NCBI GenBank assembly: GCA_902494345.1
Contig: CABUSV010000002.1
Location: 62,001-126,000, forward strand
From: an uncultured Collinsella sp.
Lineage (GTDB): Bacteria; Actinomycetota; Coriobacteriia; Coriobacteriales; Coriobacteriaceae
Direction of reading: 5' to 3'
DNA length: 64,000 nt
The notes under the pieces were generated by a model that worked only from the letters and a program-made list of their open reading frames with translations, did not search any database and was not told where the DNA came from. Below, in pieces: positions 59,815 through 64,000 of the stretch. The position numbers and the translations under genes are program-made. Position 1 is the first letter of the stretch. Each line of letters opens with the position of its first letter.

Positions 59815-60654
59815 ATGTATAAGATCCTGGAGAAGACGCAGTTCTCGGAGAAGGTGTTCAAGTTCCGCATCGAGGCGCCCGCAATCGCCAAGCATGCGCA
59901 CGCTGGACAGTTCCTCATGGTTCGCGCCAACGAGACGGGCGAGCGCGTCCCGTTTACCCTAGCTGGCTGGAACGGTGACGAGGGCTGGGTCGAGTTCATC
60001 TTCATGGTGATCGGCAAGACCACCGAGATGCTTTCCACCTACGAGGCCGGCGAGTCGCTGCGCGACGTCGTGGGCCCGCTGGGCGTTCCCACCGAGATGG
60101 CCGAGGGCCCCTGCGCCGTCATTGGCGGCGGCGTCGGCCTGGCAATTGCCTTCCCGGTCGCTAAGCACCTGGTCGAGACCGGCCACGAGGTTCATGCCAT
60201 CATGGGCGCCCGCACCAAGGACCTCCTGCTCATGGAGGACCAGTTCCGCGAGCTCCTCGACGAGGACCACATCCACATCACCACCGATGACGGCTCCTAC
60301 GGCGAGCAGGGCGTTGTCACCGCTCCGCTGGAGCGCCTGCTGCAGGACAAGGCCGTGAGCCAGGTCTTCTGCGTCGGCCCCGTTCCGATGATGAAGTTCT
60401 CGACCCTCACCGCCCAGAAGTACGACACCCCCATCACCGCGTCGCTCAACCCCATCATGGTTGACGGCACCGGCATGTGCGGCTGCTGCCGCGTCGAGGT
60501 GGGCGGCGTGACCAAGTTCGCTTGCGTCGACGGCCCCGACTTCGATGCCACCCTGGTCGACTGGGATGACCTTCGTGCCCGCCAGGCCGCTTACCGTTCC
60601 GAAGAGGGCGAGTCCCTCAAGGCCTATGAGGAAAAGAGCTGCGCATGCCACTAG
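59815..60654 (+). CDS. nfnA: NfnA: ferredoxin-NADP reductase subunit of NfnAB
   Basis: 279-aa FAD/[2Fe-2S] subunit of the electron-bifurcating NADH-dependent ferredoxin:NADP+ oxidoreductase. FAD-binding RVPFTLAGWN, NAD-binding GPCAVIGGGVGLAIAFPVAKHL, and C-terminal cysteines in GMCGCCRVEVGGVTKFACVDGPDFD for the iron-sulfur cluster. Family members also serve as sulfide dehydrogenase or dihydroorotate dehydrogenase electron-transfer subunits, but the downstream GltA-like partner, overlapping by 10 bases, fixes it as NfnA. Confidence 0.92.
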   Translation: MYKILEKTQFSEKVFKFRIEAPAIAKHAHAGQFLMVRANETGERVPFTLAGWNGDEGWVEFIFMVIGKTTEMLSTYEAGESLRDVVGPLGVPTEMAEGPCAVIGGGVGLAIAFPVAKHLVETGHEVHAIMGARTKDLLLMEDQFRELLDEDHIHITTDDGSYGEQGVVTAPLERLLQDKAVSQVFCVGPVPMMKFSTLTAQKYDTPITASLNPIMVDGTGMCGCCRVEVGGVTKFACVDGPDFDATLVDWDDLRARQAAYRSEEGESLKAYEEKSCACH

Positions 60655-62054
60655 TTAACGGTCGTTTCGTTGCCGATATGAAGTCGCCCCGCACCCCCGA
60701 TAACGAGGAGCCGGCTGCCGAGCGCGCCTGCGACTTCCGCCCCGTCGACAAGGGCTTCACCGAGGAGATGGCGCTGGCCGAGGCCGAGCGCTGCCTCAAC
60801 TGCAAGAAGCCGTTCTGTGTTGAGGGCTGCCCCGTCAACATCAACATCCCCCGCTTTATCGAGCAGATCCGCGAGAAGGACTTCGGCGGCGCTCTCGATA
60901 CTATCCGCGAGGACTCCATGCTTCCCGCTATCTGCGGCCGCGTCTGCCCGCAGGAGAACCAGTGCGAGGGTAAGTGCATCCGTGGTAAGAAGTCCGAGCC
61001 CGTGGCCATCGGCCAGCTCGAGCGCTTCCTGGGTGACCGCCCCGAGCTCGCCTCCACGCCCAAGATGGCTCCCAAGAACGGCAAGAAGGTCGCCGTCGTC
61101 GGCTCCGGCCCGTCCGGCATCACCTGCGCCGGCGAGCTCGCCCGTAACGGTTTTGACGTCACCGTCTTTGAGGCCTTCTTTACCGGCGGCGGCGTGCTGG
61201 TCTACGGCATCCCCGAGTTCCGTCTGCCCAAGGCGGTCGTCAAGCGCGAGATTGACGGCCTGGAGGACATGGGCGTCAAGTTTGAGTACAACTCCGTCGT
61301 GGGCAACATGGCCACGGCCGAGGAGCTGTTCGAGCAGGGCTTCGACGCCATCTACGTGGCGACCGGCGCCGGCCTGCCCAAGTTCCTCAATGTCCCCGGC
61401 GAGAACCTGCCCAACGTCTTCTTCGCGAACGAGTACCTCACCCGCGTGAACCTGATGAAGGCCAACAAGTTCCCCGAGTACGACACCCCCACCAAGCACG
61501 GCAAGAACGTCGTCGTCTTTGGTGGCGGCAACGTGGCTATGGACGCCGTCCGTACTGCCAAGCGCCTGGGCGCCGAGCACGCCATCATCGCTTACCGTCG
61601 TACCGAGGACGAGATGCCCTGCCGTCGCGCCGAGCTGCACCATGCCAAGGCCGAGGGTGTCGAGGTTCTGCCGCTCGTCTCCCCGCTCGAGTTTGTCGCT
61701 GGCGAGGACGGCTCCGTGTGCGCCGTCAAGGTCCAGAAGATGGAGCTCGGCGAGCCCGACGAGTCCGGCCGCCGTCGTCCGGTGCCCATCGAGGGCGCCA
61801 TCGAGGAGATCCCCTGCGACGTCGCGATCTCGGCTATCGGCACCAACGCCAACCCCTTCGCAAAGAAGATCGGCGGCAAGATGGAGCTCAACAAGTGGGG
61901 CTACATCGTCGCCGACGAGGAGACCGGCCAGACCACCGATCCCCGCATCTGGGCCGGCGGCGACATCGTCACCGGTGCCGCTACGGTCATTCTGGCGATG
62001 GGCGCCGGCAAGAAGGCCGCCGCTTCCATCACCAAGAGCCTGCTGGGCGAGTAA
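60645..62054 (+). CDS. nfnB: NfnB: glutamate-synthase-small-subunit-like subunit of NfnAB
   Basis: 469-aa flavo-iron-sulfur protein. N-terminal [4Fe-4S] ligands in RCLNCKKPFCVEGCPVNI and CGRVCPQENQCEGKC, FAD motif VVGSGPSGITCAGELARNG, NADPH motif VFGGGNVAMDAVRTAKRLGA, and C-terminal GGDIVTGAATVILAMGAGKKAA. In NfnB this subunit carries the bifurcating flavin and binds ferredoxin and NADPH. Together NfnAB interconverts NADH plus reduced ferredoxin with two NADPH. The alternative, stand-alone GltA-like reductase, is less likely given the operon. Confidence 0.92.
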   Translation: MPLVNGRFVADMKSPRTPDNEEPAAERACDFRPVDKGFTEEMALAEAERCLNCKKPFCVEGCPVNINIPRFIEQIREKDFGGALDTIREDSMLPAICGRVCPQENQCEGKCIRGKKSEPVAIGQLERFLGDRPELASTPKMAPKNGKKVAVVGSGPSGITCAGELARNGFDVTVFEAFFTGGGVLVYGIPEFRLPKAVVKREIDGLEDMGVKFEYNSVVGNMATAEELFEQGFDAIYVATGAGLPKFLNVPGENLPNVFFANEYLTRVNLMKANKFPEYDTPTKHGKNVVVFGGGNVAMDAVRTAKRLGAEHAIIAYRRTEDEMPCRRAELHHAKAEGVEVLPLVSPLEFVAGEDGSVCAVKVQKMELGEPDESGRRRPVPIEGAIEEIPCDVAISAIGTNANPFAKKIGGKMELNKWGYIVADEETGQTTDPRIWAGGDIVTGAATVILAMGAGKKAAASITKSLLGE

Positions 62055-62082
62055 TCACCCGCAGCGCTAGCCATCAAACGGC

Positions 62083-62119
62083 AAAGTCCCCGTCGAGCAC
62101 ACGCCCGGCGGGGACTTTT
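62083..62119 (+). terminator. nfnAB terminator
   Basis: AAAGTCCCCG and CGGGGACTTT with T-run, 29 bases beyond the nfnB stop. Confidence 0.88.
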
Positions 62120-62135
62120 TCTATACCGGCCGTCC

Positions 62136-62174
62136 AAACCACCACAATGGGGACAGGCACCTTTGTGGTGGTTT
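62136..62174. repeat. hairpin repeat with GGGGAC loop
   Basis: AAACCACCACAA and its exact complement enclose TGGGGACAGGCACCT. Member of the dispersed GGGGAC-loop family; it ends 8 bases from the stop of the cytidylate-kinase-like gene. Confidence 0.7.
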
Positions 62175-62181
62175 CAACTGG

Positions 62182-62805
62182 TTAGCCTTCGAGTTGGGCC
62201 ACCTTGTAGCGGTAGGCTGCGGCGATGACATCCTTGCAGCCTTCGCGGCCCAGCTTGGCGCGGTTGACGACGATATCCTTGCCGCTCGTCATCTTCCACT
62301 TTCCGGCGCTATAGCGCTTATAGAACGCCTCGCGCGCCTTCTGCTGCTGCTTGACCAGCTTGGCGCCCTTCTTTTTGTTGAGGCCGCGCTTCTTGCGCAC
62401 GATCTCGACGCGGTCCTCAAAGGGCGCAGTCACCAGCACGGCGATGTGGTTGGGGTTGTTGCGCAGCAGATAATCGGACAGACGGCCTTCGATAATGCAG
62501 CTCTCGGTCTCGCCCAGATCCAAAATCACCTGGCTCATCTTTTGGAACAACTTGTCCGAGTACGAACGCGCATCGTAGCGGTCGGGCAGAAACGCCATAT
62601 TCTCCACGGCCAGGCGCTCGTCGTAGGCAGCCATCTTGTCGAGCGACTCACCCGCGCGCAGCGACGCACGCACCAGCAGCTCGTTATCGTACAGCGGAAT
62701 CCCCAGCTCATCGGCAAGGATACGGCCAATCTCGTGGCCCTCGGCACCAAAGTCGCGCGCGATAGTAATGACCACAGGACTCTTCTTGTTCTCCAGATCG
62801 CTCAT
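62182..62805 (-). CDS. cytidylate-kinase-like family protein
   Basis: 207-aa P-loop protein of the Cmk-like (PF13189-type) family. The nucleotide loop reads ITIARDFGAEGHEIG in place of a classical GxxGxGK, followed by LADELGIPLYDNELL, CIIEGRLSDYLL, VLVTAPFEDRVEIVRKKRG and a basic lid (KKKGAKLVKQQQKAREAFYKRY). The true Cmk is usually elsewhere in such genomes; the substrate of this paralogue is unknown. ATG 62805 is six bases after AAAGGA. Confidence 0.85.
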   Translation of the reverse strand: MSDLENKKSPVVITIARDFGAEGHEIGRILADELGIPLYDNELLVRASLRAGESLDKMAAYDERLAVENMAFLPDRYDARSYSDKLFQKMSQVILDLGETESCIIEGRLSDYLLRNNPNHIAVLVTAPFEDRVEIVRKKRGLNKKKGAKLVKQQQKAREAFYKRYSAGKWKMTSGKDIVVNRAKLGREGCKDVIAAAYRYKVAQLEG

Positions 62806-62821
62806 CGCGATTCCTTTCTCT

Positions 62822-62852
62822 ATGTGACAAAGGGACTGTCCCTTTGTCACAT
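62822..62852. repeat. perfect hairpin after the amino acid permease gene
   Basis: ATGTGACAAAGGGAC and GTCCCTTTGTCACAT are exact complements with a single T between them. It begins right at the permease stop (62854) and probably terminates that operon; AGGGAC/GTCCC resembles the GGGGAC family. Confidence 0.75.
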
Positions 62853-62853
62853 T

Positions 62854-63492
62854 CTACGCTGCCACCATTCGCCTCTGATATGCCCTCACCAGCAGCGAGA
62901 TACCAAAGTTGAGCACAAAGTACATCGCAAACACCAGGCCGTAGAGCATAAGAACCTGCGACAGGTCAATCGCGTGGGCCATCACGACGTTTGCCGTGTA
63001 CATAAGCTCGGCCACGTTAATGCCCGAAAGATACGAGCTGTCCTTGATGACGGTCGTGCACTGGCTAAACAGCGCCGGAATGATCGTCTTAAACGTCTGA
63101 GGCAGAATGATGTAGCGCATGGTGGCAAAGAAGCCGAAGCCCTGGCTCTGCGCTGCCTCAAACTGGCCGCGCGGAATCGAGTTGAGGCCGCCGCGCACAA
63201 TCTCGGCCATAACAGCGCTGGTAAACAGCGTAAAGGCGATGGTCGAAATCACAATGTCCAAACCCTGCACCGTAAAGTAGATAAACAGGATCCACAACAG
63301 GTTTGGCGTGCAACGGAACAGCTCGATATAGGCGCTCACCAAAATACGGAACGGGCGGGGCGCATAGCTTTTAACGAGCGCCAGCACCGTGCCAAAGATG
63401 AGCGAGAAAAAGATCGACAGCGCCGAGATCTCGATCGTCTTAACAAAGCCGCCCCAAATGTAGAGCAGGTTGGTCGCGTTGAAGATTTCCAT
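62854..63492 (-). CDS. polar amino acid ABC transporter permease
   Basis: 212-aa HisM/GlnP-type inner-membrane permease with five helices. The ATPase-docking EAA loop is GGLNSIPRGQFEAAQSQGFG, followed by ILPQTFKTIIPALFSQ. It works with the adjacent second permease, three bases upstream, as a heterodimer; the ATPase and binding protein are presumably beyond the window. Start ATG 63492. Confidence 0.93.
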   Translation of the reverse strand: MEIFNATNLLYIWGGFVKTIEISALSIFFSLIFGTVLALVKSYAPRPFRILVSAYIELFRCTPNLLWILFIYFTVQGLDIVISTIAFTLFTSAVMAEIVRGGLNSIPRGQFEAAQSQGFGFFATMRYIILPQTFKTIIPALFSQCTTVIKDSSYLSGINVAELMYTANVVMAHAIDLSQVLMLYGLVFAMYFVLNFGISLLVRAYQRRMVAA

Positions 63493-63495
63493 GCG

Positions 63496-64000
63496 CTAGG
63501 CCTCCTCTACGTTGTCGAGCCCCAGCTCGGCCAGGCTCACGCCGCGCGGACGCTCCTTGGAGCGACGCTCGAGCCACTGCACCAGCATGGCGAGCGGAAA
63601 GCAGATGATGAAGTACATAAGGCAGCAGACGATGTATCCCTGCAGGTAACCGTACAGACTCACAAAGTTGTCGGAACGGTACATAAGGTCGCCGCCGGCC
63701 ACAAGCGCCAGTACCGACGTGTTCTTGACCAGGTTGAGCGCCTGGTTACACAGCGGCGGCAAAATAATCTTGAACGTCTGGGGCAGCACGATGTACCAGT
63801 AGGCCTGCGCACGGGTGAAGCCCTGGCTCTGGGCCGCTTCCATCTGACCGCGCGGAACCGCCTCGATACCGGTGCGGATGACCTCCGAGATGTAGGCCGC
63901 GTGATACAGGCCCACGCCCAAGAAGCCCAGCACGAACGGCGCGATGCGCACCGGCTGGTCGGCACCGGTTATGGCCTGCAAAAACTGCGGACCGGCCATG
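63496..64000 (-). CDS. polar amino acid ABC transporter permease, N-terminus cut by window edge
   Basis: The visible 168 codons contain the EAA loop GIEAVPRGQMEAAQSQGFT, the sequence FKIILPPLCNQALNLVKNTS and two C-terminal helices, then a charged tail (KERPRGVSLAEL). The Met at 63999 is probably internal because family members have about 50-120 further residues upstream. Forms a pair with the 62854-63492 permease. Confidence 0.9.
   Translation of the reverse strand, partial: MAGPQFLQAITGADQPVRIAPFVLGFLGVGLYHAAYISEVIRTGIEAVPRGQMEAAQSQGFTRAQAYWYIVLPQTFKIILPPLCNQALNLVKNTSVLALVAGGDLMYRSDNFVSLYGYLQGYIVCCLMYFIICFPLAMLVQWLERRSKERPRGVSLAELGLDNVEEA

Overview
The window is one high-GC bacterial chromosome segment, densely packed and mostly minus-strand. 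Gene content and style point to a gut coriobacterium, most likely Collinsella or a close relative. The pointers are a six-function Ech hydrogenase, an Nfn transhydrogenase, a very large sortase-anchored isopeptide adhesin, a bile-acid-type flavin oxidoreductase and an NRAMP-related Mg2+ transporter of the kind described from Eggerthella. The genus call is inference from content; no rRNA is present.

Layout. 1-1.8 kb: nucleoside hydrolase (cut by the window edge) and ribokinase. 2-4.2 kb: acyltransferase-3/SGNH envelope enzyme. 4.7-7.8 kb: NRAMP-like transporter paired with an MgtE_N/CBS membrane protein. 8.1-13.9 kb: degenerate polysaccharide deacetylase, PRC-barrel, YtxH, stand-alone cyanophycin-synthetase-N-like, CNNM/CorC and hemolysin III proteins. 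14-17.3 kb: alpha/beta hydrolase, DUF362 ferredoxin, methyltransferase. 17.4-26.2 kb: two ABC modules (an FtsX type, and an ABC-2 drug-export type with two permeases) followed by a divergent NarL-type two-component pair. 26.8-34.1 kb: a 2432-aa LPTTG surface protein. 34.6-40.2 kb: echAB(fused)-C-D-E-F. 40.5-43.4 kb: solo HTH protein and flavin oxidoreductase. 43.8-44.9 kb: initiator tRNA and coaX. 45-46.2 kb: AAA/DUF4143 ATPase. 46.4-50.7 kb: biotin-ligase-like protein, folP-folK fusion, sirtuin, exonuclease III. 50.8-54.1 kb: ECF importer. 54.3-59.4 kb: glmU, prs, a nuclease-fold hypothetical and pth. 59.8-62.1 kb: nfnAB. The end holds a cytidylate-kinase-like protein and two polar amino acid permeases (the second cut by the edge).

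Functionally, Ech (ferredoxin to H2, ion pumping) and NfnAB (ferredoxin/NADH/NADPH exchange) together describe an anaerobe balancing reduced ferredoxin. The ABC-2 exporter plus two-component pair resembles antimicrobial-sensing export modules.

The most unusual layer is between the genes. At least six families of perfect or near-perfect palindromic elements (about 40 to 225 bp) fill the intergenic gaps. Three accessory genes are bracketed by copies of the same element: the giant adhesin (178-bp direct repeats), the DUF4143 ATPase (43-45-bp hairpins) and the nuclease-fold gene (about 205-bp elements). A separate family of short hairpins with a GGGGAC loop recurs across the window. All coordinates and motifs were read by eye, so exact ends of repeats may shift by a few bases.
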